NCBI GenBank assembly: GCA_944380315.1
Contig: CALWHG010000071.1
Coordinates: forward strand, 1 to 59,611
Source of the DNA: an uncultured Lachnospiraceae bacterium
Lineage (GTDB): Bacteria; Bacillota; Clostridia; Lachnospirales; Lachnospiraceae
DNA length: 59,611 nucleotides
Direction: 5' to 3'
Notes under the pieces: model-generated
The model's input: the letters and a program-made list of their open reading frames with translations, nothing else
What the model was told of the DNA's origin: nothing
Database searches by the model: none
Shown: one piece after another, positions 46,497 to 53,652 of the stretch
Position numbering within the stretch: the first letter of the stretch is position 1
Layout: each line of letters begins with the position of its first letter
Translations under genes and position numbers: made by a program

Positions 46497-47522
46497 ATGC
46501 AATATAAAATAGTCTATACACAAAAATCCAAATTGGCCGAATTACTCCAAACCAAGGTAATTGATGAAGGAGATATCGTATTCTTTTCAGACAACCCAGG
46601 ATTTACTTTCATTTCACCAGAGGGTGTACCTTTATATCCTACTAATCATCTCGGAATTGGGTTGCCGAATCAAGAGGCAGTAGACGAGTTCATTAAATCC
46701 CATAATGCTTTTAGTGGAGAACTTGTAACCCTACTAAGTGGAGGAAAATACAAGGCTTATATACTGCAACCTTATGGAGATACGTATATTCTCGACGAGA
46801 TCGGTGGTGACGGCGGCTCTGGATCTGGCAAAGAAATCGAGATCGTTTCGACTCTGCCAACGGAGAATCAGAGAGAAAACGTCGTATATATAAAGGTTGA
46901 CGGCCAAAATCCTATTACTGGTAATATGTGGATAAATGGGAAATGGGAAAGAATATTCGACAACGTCTCCTACGCTCCTATAGCTAATCCAGATTTTATT
47001 GGCACGGTTACGGTCAATGGGAATCTATTAGCCACAGAAGCATACGTAGATAAACTTGTTGCCGGACTTTCTCAATCTCCAGGGGTTGTTGACGGGACTA
47101 CTCATCCGTTCCCGGATAAGGATTATAAAGTTGGGATGTCTTGGCGCGTACTTGTTGCCGGAACATATGCTGGGAGAAAGTGTGAACCCGGAGATCTGAT
47201 ACTGTGTTTAAATGATTATACCGAAGGAAGCGCGTCCAACGATGACTTCATGGTATTGCAGGGAAAAATCGATAACTCCGTAAATTCATCCGGCAACATT
47301 GTCTTAGATGGATCATTGGCTCTTTTTGATGGCACAACAGGTCGTAAGATCAAAGGCTCCGATATAACTATCGACCTGCTTAATGGAGTCATCCAGAAAG
47401 CACATGAACACGCGAATAAAGATATATTAGATACATTTACAAAAACTCAAGAAGAACTGTTATCAATTGCTGCGCAGCCCGAAGTGATCACCGAGGATCA
47501 AATCGAGGCTTTATTTGCATAA
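46497..47522 (+). CDS. Tail fibre protein
   Basis: 341 aa from ATG 46497 (AAAGGAGG upstream). The first ~110 residues are beta-rich (VIDEGDIVFFSDNPGFTFIS), then a Gly/Ser linker (GGDGGSGSGKEIE), fibre modules (WINGKWERIFDNVSYAPIAN) and the end EDQIEALFA, a tail motif shared in kind with the next gene (SEEQISALFS). Confidence 0.62.
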   Translation: MQYKIVYTQKSKLAELLQTKVIDEGDIVFFSDNPGFTFISPEGVPLYPTNHLGIGLPNQEAVDEFIKSHNAFSGELVTLLSGGKYKAYILQPYGDTYILDEIGGDGGSGSGKEIEIVSTLPTENQRENVVYIKVDGQNPITGNMWINGKWERIFDNVSYAPIANPDFIGTVTVNGNLLATEAYVDKLVAGLSQSPGVVDGTTHPFPDKDYKVGMSWRVLVAGTYAGRKCEPGDLILCLNDYTEGSASNDDFMVLQGKIDNSVNSSGNIVLDGSLALFDGTTGRKIKGSDITIDLLNGVIQKAHEHANKDILDTFTKTQEELLSIAAQPEVITEDQIEALFA

Positions 47523-47547
47523 ATGAATCAATAATAGGAGGTATAAT

Positions 47548-48930
47548 ATGCCAGCGCAAACTTTTACTGACAAAAATTATCTTGATCTGACAGGATTGCA
47601 AAGCTATCATCAGAAACTAATGGCAATTCTGGAGGATGTAGGCGGCCTAATGGTCGCTGAAGACGACACCCTTGCGGCTACTGTGGCTTCGGCTGTAAAT
47701 ATCGGGAAACCTGTTCTCTATAAGCGGACCGATGGAGCAAATATCCTGATTCTCGATTCGGGAAGTTCGCCTGTTCGCCACTTCGGTATACTTTGCGGAA
47801 CAACTCCTGCTTTCTGTCAGCTCACATTCAGTGACTATGCTGCAGAAACTACTACCATGGCTGATGGAGTTTATTCTGCTATATCCGACGCCACCACACT
47901 GCAGGCCGCAAAAGACTATGCCGATGGTGTTGTAGAAGCCCTTGAGACTGGCGCGGTTCAGGATAATGCCAATGCAATAGCTGTCCTCAACGGAAACGAG
48001 TCAACTGATGGTTCCGTGAAGAAAGCTGTAAAGGATGCCTCAGATGCGATAAATACTACTATTGGTACTCTTGCATCTCTTGATACTACTACGAAAGACA
48101 GTGTTGTAGCAGCCATCAATGAGATCGTTGGTCAAATAGAAGCCGTTCAGACATCAGAGGCCGTGACTATCGATACTGGCACCACCACTGAAGGAATGGC
48201 TAAGTCTTATCAGATCAAGCAGGGTGGTGTAACTGTCGGCACTATCGATATTCCTAAGGATATGGTAGTTAGTTCCGGTGCCGTAGAAGTGAATCCTTCT
48301 GGACAGGCTCCTGGTACATACATTGTACTTACTCTTGCCAACGCAACTTCTGACAAGATATATGTAAACGTTGCAACCTTGGTAGATATATATGTTGCTG
48401 AGCAGAGCGCAACACAGGTACAGCTCACCATCAATCCTGTATCAAGAGAAATCAGTGCAGCTATAGTGGCCGGTAGTATTTCAGCAGCTGAACTTGCAGC
48501 AAATGCAGTTACCACTGTAAAGATTGCTGACGGCAATGTAACCAAGGCAAAGCTTGAAAGCACTGTGCAGACTTCTCTCGATAAGGCTGATTCCGCGCTG
48601 CAGCCCTCTGATATAACGACTGGCGGTGCCAATGGTACTATCGCTGTAAAGGGCGCAGATGTTGCCGTAAAGGGACTCGGAACTGCGGCATACACGACTG
48701 TCGGAGCTGCCTCTGGCAATGTTCCCGAAGTTGGTACGGCCCTTGGTACGACAGCGAACGTCCCTGTTGTTGTTACGGCAGAGGGAAAACTTGCCCCTCA
48801 TGCGTCAGGCGCTCTTAAGTCTGCCGCATTCCAGGAAACAAGTGCGTTTGACGGAGCCGGATCCGCACAGAATGCTTATGCTGCAATAAAGAGTATTTCA
48901 GAAGAACAAATCTCTGCGCTCTTCTCTTGA
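47548..48930 (+). CDS. Tail fibre protein with DKxxLDLxGL anchor
   Basis: 460 aa, ATG after TAGGAGG. N-terminal anchor FTDKNYLDLTGLQSYHQKLM as in many Firmicutes prophage fibres, then Ala/Thr/Val-rich beta and triple-helical-like regions (ANAVTTVKIADGNVTKAKLE; TGGANGTIAVKGADVAVKG). The C-terminal end is AYAAIKSISEEQISALFS. No NSK junction motif is present in it. It is the last conventional gene before the cassette array and ends at a strong terminator. Confidence 0.65.
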   Translation: MPAQTFTDKNYLDLTGLQSYHQKLMAILEDVGGLMVAEDDTLAATVASAVNIGKPVLYKRTDGANILILDSGSSPVRHFGILCGTTPAFCQLTFSDYAAETTTMADGVYSAISDATTLQAAKDYADGVVEALETGAVQDNANAIAVLNGNESTDGSVKKAVKDASDAINTTIGTLASLDTTTKDSVVAAINEIVGQIEAVQTSEAVTIDTGTTTEGMAKSYQIKQGGVTVGTIDIPKDMVVSSGAVEVNPSGQAPGTYIVLTLANATSDKIYVNVATLVDIYVAEQSATQVQLTINPVSREISAAIVAGSISAAELAANAVTTVKIADGNVTKAKLESTVQTSLDKADSALQPSDITTGGANGTIAVKGADVAVKGLGTAAYTTVGAASGNVPEVGTALGTTANVPVVVTAEGKLAPHASGALKSAAFQETSAFDGAGSAQNAYAAIKSISEEQISALFS

Positions 48931-48941
48931 TGAATTATTTT

Positions 48942-48974
48942 GCCCGTAGGCTTTATGTTTGCGGGCATTTTTTG
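48942..48974 (+). terminator. Rho-independent terminator
   Basis: GCCCG (48942-48946) pairs with CGGGC (48962-48966), followed by ATTTTTTTG. It shields the cassette array from late transcription. Confidence 0.75.
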
Positions 48975-48988
48975 TCGGTGAAATTGTT

Positions 48989-49017
48989 GTTCATTAATAC
49001 ATTAAATCGACCTACTA
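48989..49017 (-). repeat. 29-bp inverted repeat, left copy
   Basis: The reverse complement of this stretch is identical over 29 bases to 51968-51996 (starting TAGTAGGTCGATTTAATGTA). It lies just past the last minus-strand cassette. The two copies face each other across 2,950 bases that contain the whole silent array, the geometry of an invertible segment. Confidence 0.85.
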
Positions 49018-49053
49018 CATTCAACCTTGAGATAGAAACACTGAAATAAGGCC

Positions 49054-49431
49054 CTATAAAGTGTTTACAACCATAGTTGTTATCAAGCTTTTTGTTACGG
49101 CATCGCCCCCATTTAAAAATACGGAAATTTCGGAGCCGTTCACCTGCAAGTCTCTGAAAATAGTTTCTCCCGACACCACGCAGGAGACTCTGTTGTTTGT
49201 AGGAGGATATGCAAAAGCAAGCCCTTCAAAAGACACCATTTGCAGCCACCCACTTGAAAACGATGCTCCGCTTTTAACAGACCAATTCATATAAACCAGC
49301 ATAAGGCCAAGGGTATTATTTACCATTATTGAACCGTTGATATTGAATATATCTCTGTTTATCACTAAATTAGAGAGGACAGAGGCGCCTTCATCTAAGG
49401 AATATCTGACCCAATTACTCATGTTTGAATT
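49054..49431 (-). CDS. Start-less fibre-tip cassette F
   Basis: 125 codons from AAT-TCA-AAC (N-S-N) at 49431 to TAG at 49054. Beta-rich fibre-tip-like protein (NMSNWVRYSLDEGASVLSNL; LNGGDAVTKSLITTMVVN). No ribosome site precedes it. An ATG lies further up but would read through the preceding cassette's end. It follows cassette E by 11 bases and is the last one before the left inverted repeat. Confidence 0.65.
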   Translation of the reverse strand, partial: NSNMSNWVRYSLDEGASVLSNLVINRDIFNINGSIMVNNTLGLMLVYMNWSVKSGASFSSGWLQMVSFEGLAFAYPPTNNRVSCVVSGETIFRDLQVNGSEISVFLNGGDAVTKSLITTMVVNTL

Positions 49432-49442
49432 TTGTAAAGAAA

Positions 49443-49850
49443 TCATGACACATCTCCAGCGATATTTGTGCCAATACAAGTAACGAATACTTGTATATCC
49501 TCAGTCACGGGTTTGTTAGAAAAGAATTCCAATGCTCCATACCACTCTGTTGTCCACTCCTGGGCCAAACGAGGAACTATCATTACGTCGTCTGGATATT
49601 GTAGGGACACAAATACTTGAGGAGGTCCAGCGAATTGTTCAGGGAAAGTACTATTGAGATAATAATAACCTGTTTTATACAATGAGCCATCCTGGGTAGT
49701 GATAGGTATTTGTAATATTTCAAAAGCACAAACAGCAATCATAAGGCTCTCTGCGTGAAAAACACTCCAATAAATATACGAACCAATATTCTCAGGTGGC
49801 AGGGCTGAATTTTGCTGGAAAGTGTAGTTCTTTTTGGAGCTCTTTGAAGT
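49443..49850 (-). CDS. Start-less fibre-tip cassette E
   Basis: 135 codons from ACT-TCA-AAG (T-S-K) at 49850 to TGA at 49443. Protein of mixed beta type (SALPPENIGSYIYWSVFHAE; PPQVFVSLQYPDDVMIVPRL). The first codon overlaps the stop of cassette D by one base. The internal ATG at 49742 has no good ribosome site. Confidence 0.65.
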   Translation of the reverse strand, partial: TSKSSKKNYTFQQNSALPPENIGSYIYWSVFHAESLMIAVCAFEILQIPITTQDGSLYKTGYYYLNSTFPEQFAGPPQVFVSLQYPDDVMIVPRLAQEWTTEWYGALEFFSNKPVTEDIQVFVTCIGTNIAGDVS

Positions 49851-50113
49851 TAGTTCACGATCCAGCAGTACCGATTATTGCCGCTGATACCATTGAATAC
49901 CATCCGAAATCCTTCATAGGTCAGATTTTTGATGAAGCATTCATAAAGCCTATCCTGGGCGTCATTGGCAGAAACGTATGATGCCACTATATTCGGCCAA
50001 TTGGATCTGGTAGAAGAAAATACCACATCCTTATAGTACCATGTGGCATCACCTATCTGCATAGTCCCATCATAGGTGTTGCCGACCACATAACCACTCA
50101 AGACCTTTGAATA
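49850..50113 (-). CDS. Start-less fibre-tip cassette D
   Basis: 87 codons from TAT-TCA-AAG (Y-S-K) at 50113 to TAA at 49850-49852. Starts YSKVLSGYVVGNTYDGTMQI and ends GISGNNRYCWIVN. It begins at the base directly before the preceding cassette's stop codon, in the same reading direction. Confidence 0.65.
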   Translation of the reverse strand, partial: YSKVLSGYVVGNTYDGTMQIGDATWYYKDVVFSSTRSNWPNIVASYVSANDAQDRLYECFIKNLTYEGFRMVFNGISGNNRYCWIVN

Positions 50114-50335
50114 TTATTCAGAAGCCTTAGCTGAAATCTCCCATATGGTTCGCCAGGCTCCAGATACCCTTTCATGAAAGATCAGAGAGTTTTCCGTGGC
50201 TGATAGCTGATAAAGGTCTGAGGTGACTGTGTCAGTACCTTTGTAACCCCGAAAGGTAATAAGCTCTTTACTGCCAGGCATAACCTCAAAAGCTTCATAA
50301 CCGCCCGATAAACGCCAGTTTTGGTTATTTGAATT
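50114..50335 (-). CDS. Start-less fibre-tip cassette C
   Basis: 73 codons from AAT-TCA-AAT (N-S-N) at 50335 to TAA at 50114-50116. Protein NSNNQNWRLSGGYEAFEVMP ... FHERVSGAWRTIWEISAKAS. The tip motif (VSGAWRTIWEIS) resembles C-terminal tips of other phage fibres. An ATG at 50377 in this frame is blocked from the motif by no stop but starts in the mini-cassette and has no ribosome site. Confidence 0.65.
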   Translation of the reverse strand, partial: NSNNQNWRLSGGYEAFEVMPGSKELITFRGYKGTDTVTSDLYQLSATENSLIFHERVSGAWRTIWEISAKASE

Positions 50336-50415
50336 TACCACGAGATGTTTCGATAACAAATCCCACATCTGTGGCATTCCAGGCTAAAACGCTTATTTTG
50401 GATATATATTGAAGA
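50335..50415 (-). CDS. Cysteine-containing mini-cassette B (26 codons)
   Basis: From TCT-TCA-ATA (S-S-I) at 50415 to TAA at 50335-50337, in the correct register relative to the motif. Protein SSIYIQNKRFSLECHRCGIC followed by YRNISW. Its motif copy is diverged (TCTTCAATA). It could be a decayed cassette or a very short tip. Confidence 0.4.
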   Translation of the reverse strand, partial: SSIYIQNKRFSLECHRCGICYRNISW

Positions 50416-50445
50416 TCCAGCTTATTTACTATCGGCATAACTCCG

Positions 50446-50790
50446 TTAGTTAAAAGAAATGTCAGCGCTTCCTAAGCTTCCACCAATTAATACGAGCGAA
50501 TGCGAGTAATCATTTCCTACATCTATAGTGGTAGTTAGACCATTTGTGCTGATGACAACCGAATTATTCTCCGATGAATCTATTGTGACTGGCTCGGAAT
50601 TGTTTCTTATTCCTGCCACAAAGAAACCGCTTGTTGATGCAATCAGTACAGTTCCCCAATTTGAGGTGGTATTTGGCGCAGTTATTTTACAATATCTATC
50701 ACTGAAGCTGAGGATTTTTACATTTTTATGACCAGGGAATATGGCGGCAATGTTATTCATACCGTTAGTTAGCTGACTTGTCTTTGAATT
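50446..50790 (-). CDS. Start-less fibre-tip cassette A
   Basis: 114 codons from AAT-TCA-AAG (N-S-K) at 50790 to TAA at 50446. Protein NSKTSQLTNGMNNIAAIFPG ... LIGGSLGSADISFN, beta-rich. It is the first cassette of the minus-strand series. Upstream of its motif on that strand lies only intergenic DNA and then the opposite-facing YolD gene, so there is no constant fibre part to express it in place. Confidence 0.65.
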   Translation of the reverse strand, partial: NSKTSQLTNGMNNIAAIFPGHKNVKILSFSDRYCKITAPNTTSNWGTVLIASTSGFFVAGIRNNSEPVTIDSSENNSVVISTNGLTTTIDVGNDYSHSLVLIGGSLGSADISFN

Positions 50791-50851
50791 TTATTTACCT
50801 TTTAATTTTCGTTGGTAGTATGTTATGCTTAAATACAAATGGAGGTAACAT

Positions 50852-51259
50852 ATGGGGAAGTATGATGATATACTCAATCACCCGCGATTGGAGCCTAAGA
50901 ATCACCTGCGTATGCCCATCGAGAAACGAGCCGCGCAATTTGCGCCATTCGCGGCCTTAGAAGGGTTTGATGATCAATATGCTGAAAGCGCTCGAATCAC
51001 GTCTGAAAGAATGGAGCTTGACGAAGATAAGGCGTTGGCCATCAGTCAAACTATAAATTGGATATGGGAGAATATCTCGATCAGACCAAAAGTCGAAGTC
51101 ACTTACTTTGAAGCGGATGCCAAGAAATCTGGAGGAAAATATGTATTCAAAAAAGAATCTGTTAGATGGGTGGATTTTTATGATCGGAAACTTGTCTTTA
51201 CAGACGGGACAACTGTTCCCATTGCTGACATAATCGAGATTGATATGAAAATGCAATAA
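50852..51259 (+). CDS. YolD-like protein
   Basis: 135 aa, ATG after TGGAGGT. YolD family pattern: MGKYDDILNHPRLEPKNHLR at the start, RAAQFAPFAALEGFDDQYAE, and a beta-rich end. Family members often sit next to Y-family polymerase genes in Firmicutes and their mobile elements; no polymerase is present here. It is a complete gene placed between the two oppositely directed halves of the cassette array, so it would be flipped whenever the array inverts. Confidence 0.75.
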   Translation: MGKYDDILNHPRLEPKNHLRMPIEKRAAQFAPFAALEGFDDQYAESARITSERMELDEDKALAISQTINWIWENISIRPKVEVTYFEADAKKSGGKYVFKKESVRWVDFYDRKLVFTDGTTVPIADIIEIDMKMQ

Positions 51260-51313
51260 TTGAAAGACCCAAAATTAATATTCATGACTTTGACATTATT
51301 CCTAAGTGTACAA

Positions 51314-51646
51314 TATTCAAAGAGTGAAATTATCTTTCAAAAAGAAGATTTCTCTCAACCAGTAAATATTTTAGATAACAGTTATGCATTAAGGTATGGG
51401 AACATCGTATTTCTCCGACTTACGGTAAATTTCATCAATGCTGTAGCAAACGGAGAAATATGGATTACTTTGCCCTCGATGTACAGGCCTGTCAAAATTG
51501 TAAAAGGGCCTATGACTAAATATAACAGCGAAGGTACTCTATTGCCTGAGTCCGTAACCATTCAGCCTGATGGTGCCGTATTCACCGATGGAGAGATTCA
51601 GCAAAACGCATGGACTTTTATCTATTTTGTTTACCCTACTGTTTGA
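51314..51646 (+). CDS. Start-less fibre-tip cassette H
   Basis: 110 codons from TAT-TCA-AAG (Y-S-K) at 51314 to TGA at 51644-51646. Protein YSKSEIIFQKEDFSQPVNIL, then YALRYGNIVFLRLTVNFINA, the pattern of a phage fibre tip domain. The frame is open back to 51260, but the only start there (TTG) has no ribosome site. It reads opposite to cassettes A-F. Confidence 0.65.
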   Translation, partial: YSKSEIIFQKEDFSQPVNILDNSYALRYGNIVFLRLTVNFINAVANGEIWITLPSMYRPVKIVKGPMTKYNSEGTLLPESVTIQPDGAVFTDGEIQQNAWTFIYFVYPTV

Positions 51647-51649
51647 TAA

Positions 51650-51943
51650 AATTCAAAGAGTCAACCGCCTTTTTATATGGCGACCACACATAACGGACGC
51701 TTAATCGTCTCTTTTGAAGATTTTCTTAGCTCAATAGGCTATGATACAGCTTTTATCCCATTCACATGTGGCGGTTCTGCGTATACTGGTAGTACTCCCG
51801 ATTCAGTACATGACTGGAAGTACGGGGGAGGCTTTATAGTTAAACGAGGGCCCAATAGCATAAGTTCCTTGTGGGTTGGCAATGGCGCACATGCTATAGG
51901 CTACGGAGCTCCTGAAAATATAACGTGGCATGTATATGAATAG
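51650..51943 (+). CDS. Start-less fibre-tip cassette I
   Basis: 97 codons from AAT-TCA-AAG (N-S-K) at 51650 to TAG at 51941-51943, in frame with cassette H after TGA-TAA. Protein NSKSQPPFYMATTHNGRLIV ... GAPENITWHVYE. An internal ATG at 51677 lacks a ribosome site. A further motif copy (AGCTTCAAAAG, 51942-51952) follows, then the right inverted repeat. Confidence 0.65.
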   Translation, partial: NSKSQPPFYMATTHNGRLIVSFEDFLSSIGYDTAFIPFTCGGSAYTGSTPDSVHDWKYGGGFIVKRGPNSISSLWVGNGAHAIGYGAPENITWHVYE

Positions 51944-51967
51944 CTTCAAAAGCCCGGAGCCATAAGA

Positions 51968-51996
51968 TAGTAGGTCGATTTAATGTATTAATGAAC
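51968..51996 (+). repeat. 29-bp inverted repeat, right copy
   Basis: Identical over 29 bases to the reverse complement of 48989-49017. The following AACTGCTTTTT resembles AACTGCCATTTT after the related sequence at 41301. All three copies occur at the 3' end of a cassette series. Confidence 0.85.
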
Positions 51997-52072
51997 TGCT
52001 TTTTGAAGTCGTGAACTTCCGAATACTAAATATTAAAAGCATTAAACGCAACAGATCCAATCTCAATACAAA

Positions 52073-52189
52073 TGGTGTAGTAGTGGTGTAGTAACAGTAT
52101 TTTTTTTAAGTATCGAACCTAAAAATCCTTGATTTTAAGCTATTCTATGGCCTTAGAATATGGCTTTTCAAAAATCATAAGGGATTTTT
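52073..52189. other. Probable prophage right end: tandem repeat and large hairpin
   Basis: An 11-bp tandem repeat, TGGTGTAGTAG TGGTGTAGTAA (52073-52094), precedes a long hairpin, AAAAATCCTTGATTTT (52121-52136) with AAAAATCATAAGGGATTTTT (52170-52189), whose inner part is also paired (AAGCTATTC / GAATATGGCTT). Phage-type sequence ends here and the host comEA-like gene ends at 52235 from the other side. The repeats could be integrase arm sites and the hairpin a host terminator used as attachment site. No second attachment copy is in the window to test this. Confidence 0.4.
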
Positions 52190-52234
52190 ATGCAATCTGC
52201 GAGCAGTTTCCTGCTTTTGAGCGGTCAGGCAGGC

Positions 52235-52813
52235 TCATACGCAGATACGATCCTTTATCTTTGAGAATGCTGCCTCCTTTATGCCGCTGATGTTCATGAT
52301 CTCTTCAATATAGCCGAAGCCGCCATAGGTCTCCCTGTACTCTATGATGGCCAGGGCCCTGGCCTCTCCTATGCCGGTAAGCTCCATGAGCTCCTCCTTG
52401 CCGGCGGTATTGATATTGATCTTCCCGCCCTGCTGAGGGGCGGTCTCCGTCTCCTGAGCTGTCGGTCCTGTCTCCGAAACGGCTGTCGGCTCAGGCACTG
52501 CAGGTCCTGCGGGGTCTGCAGACTCTGTCCCAGCGGGCGCTGCTCCTGCCGAGAGCTCAGATCGAAGCTCATCCATGGCATTTGCTATGAGGGCCTTCAC
52601 CTCCTCCCGCTGGGCTTCCGAAAGCCTGTGAAGCTCTGAAAGCTCCACCTCAGTCTCAGTGATATCGCCAAGGCTCGCCGCCTCAGTCTCCAAGGTCTTC
52701 TCAGGAAGCTCCGACAGCACCTCTCTGCCCTCTCCCTTATGCACATAAAAAGCAGCCGATATGATAAAACCGGCTGCCATGATTATGGTCTTTACTGCTT
52801 TGAGATTTTTCAT
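52235..52813 (-). CDS. ComEA-like helix-hairpin-helix protein
   Basis: 192 aa from ATG 52813. A membrane anchor near the N-terminus (TIIMAAGFIISAAFYV) is followed by a Glu-rich helix, a Pro/Ala/Glu/Thr linker (about 105-135), and a C-terminal double helix-hairpin-helix: GGKININTAGKEELMELTGI, GEARALAIIEYRETYGGFG. ComEA binds incoming DNA outside the membrane in competence. The frame is open further upstream, overlapping the neighbouring gene, but no start with a ribosome site was evident there. It is the last gene of the host operon before the phage. Confidence 0.8.
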   Translation of the reverse strand: MKNLKAVKTIIMAAGFIISAAFYVHKGEGREVLSELPEKTLETEAASLGDITETEVELSELHRLSEAQREEVKALIANAMDELRSELSAGAAPAGTESADPAGPAVPEPTAVSETGPTAQETETAPQQGGKININTAGKEELMELTGIGEARALAIIEYRETYGGFGYIEEIMNISGIKEAAFSKIKDRICV

Positions 52814-52878
52814 ATGATCTTCATACCGGCGAAGATCATGGGCCTGTGGATATATGATACTGTATATGCCCTCCGGCG

Positions 52879-53652
52879 TCAATCCACCTTCTTCATATTC
52901 CTGTATCTCTGCTCTATCCACTCATCGGTATAGTGCTCGTCCACATACTCCTCTGCCCAGTTTGAGGCCACATAGCCCTTGTCTCTCTGATTCATACGAT
53001 AGAGAGCAGCCGAGCTTATGGCCATGTCAAAGAGCATGAACACGACCAGGAGCCAGGTAAGGAGCCTGCCAAAAAGTATGGGGAGCCTCTCTATGAGCTT
53101 GCTCATCCAGGGGTATACCAGCTTTATCCATATGACCGCTGCCAGTCCCCAGAAGAAGCAGTAGGTCAGGTTAACCCTGCCGTCTATGTTGAAGCGCATA
53201 TGGCTGTAATCCCAGAATATGACTCCGAACATCTTCTCTCCCAGCCAGGAGCAGGTATATTCAAACAGGCCTCCAAGTATGGTTCCTGAAATGAATATAT
53301 ATCGGTCGTCCTTGTCTATAAGCCTGTGCAGTGCCCAGGTCATGAGGGTGCCTCCAAAGCCCCATACTATGGAGAACTGTCCCATGACCAGAGAGCTGCG
53401 GCTCATCCACTGTCCGGAGGTAAGTCCCACGAACAGGAACTCTATCATGGCTCCAAGGATGCTGCATATGACGAATACCCAGAAAAGCTTGTAAAAGCCA
53501 AAGCCCTCGGCAAACACTCTCCTGCCCTGGCTCTCATGCTCTGCCTTTTCCTCATGAGGCCTTACCGCATGACGTACCACACGCTCCCTGGCGGTCTTGT
53601 ACCTCTCCCAGTTCCTTTTTACATCCTTGTTCCAAAAGCTGTTCAGATCCAT
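52879..53652 (-). CDS. CmpB-type (ABC transporter type IV-like) membrane protein
   Basis: 257 aa. After a charged ~50-residue start there are five to six membrane segments (LFWVFVICSILGAMIEFLFV; FSIVWGFGGTLMTWALH; YIFISGTILGGLFEYTCSWL; LTYCFFWGLAAVIWIKLVY; LLTWLLVVFMLFDMAI). The motif LFEYTCSWLGEKMFGVIFWD is characteristic of the widespread Clostridia family annotated as putative ABC-transporter type IV. Function untested. It is co-directional with hslO, with its start next to the hslO stop. Confidence 0.78.
   Translation of the reverse strand: MDLNSFWNKDVKRNWERYKTARERVVRHAVRPHEEKAEHESQGRRVFAEGFGFYKLFWVFVICSILGAMIEFLFVGLTSGQWMSRSSLVMGQFSIVWGFGGTLMTWALHRLIDKDDRYIFISGTILGGLFEYTCSWLGEKMFGVIFWDYSHMRFNIDGRVNLTYCFFWGLAAVIWIKLVYPWMSKLIERLPILFGRLLTWLLVVFMLFDMAISSAALYRMNQRDKGYVASNWAEEYVDEHYTDEWIEQRYRNMKKVD

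Noticed and set aside
49054-50760. Five minus-strand genes starting at internal ATGs (49479, 49742, 50101, 50377, 50760)
   Set aside because: None of these ATGs has a ribosome site, and each frame is open back to the shared cassette motif or, for 49479, crosses the previous cassette. The cassette reading explains all of them at once.
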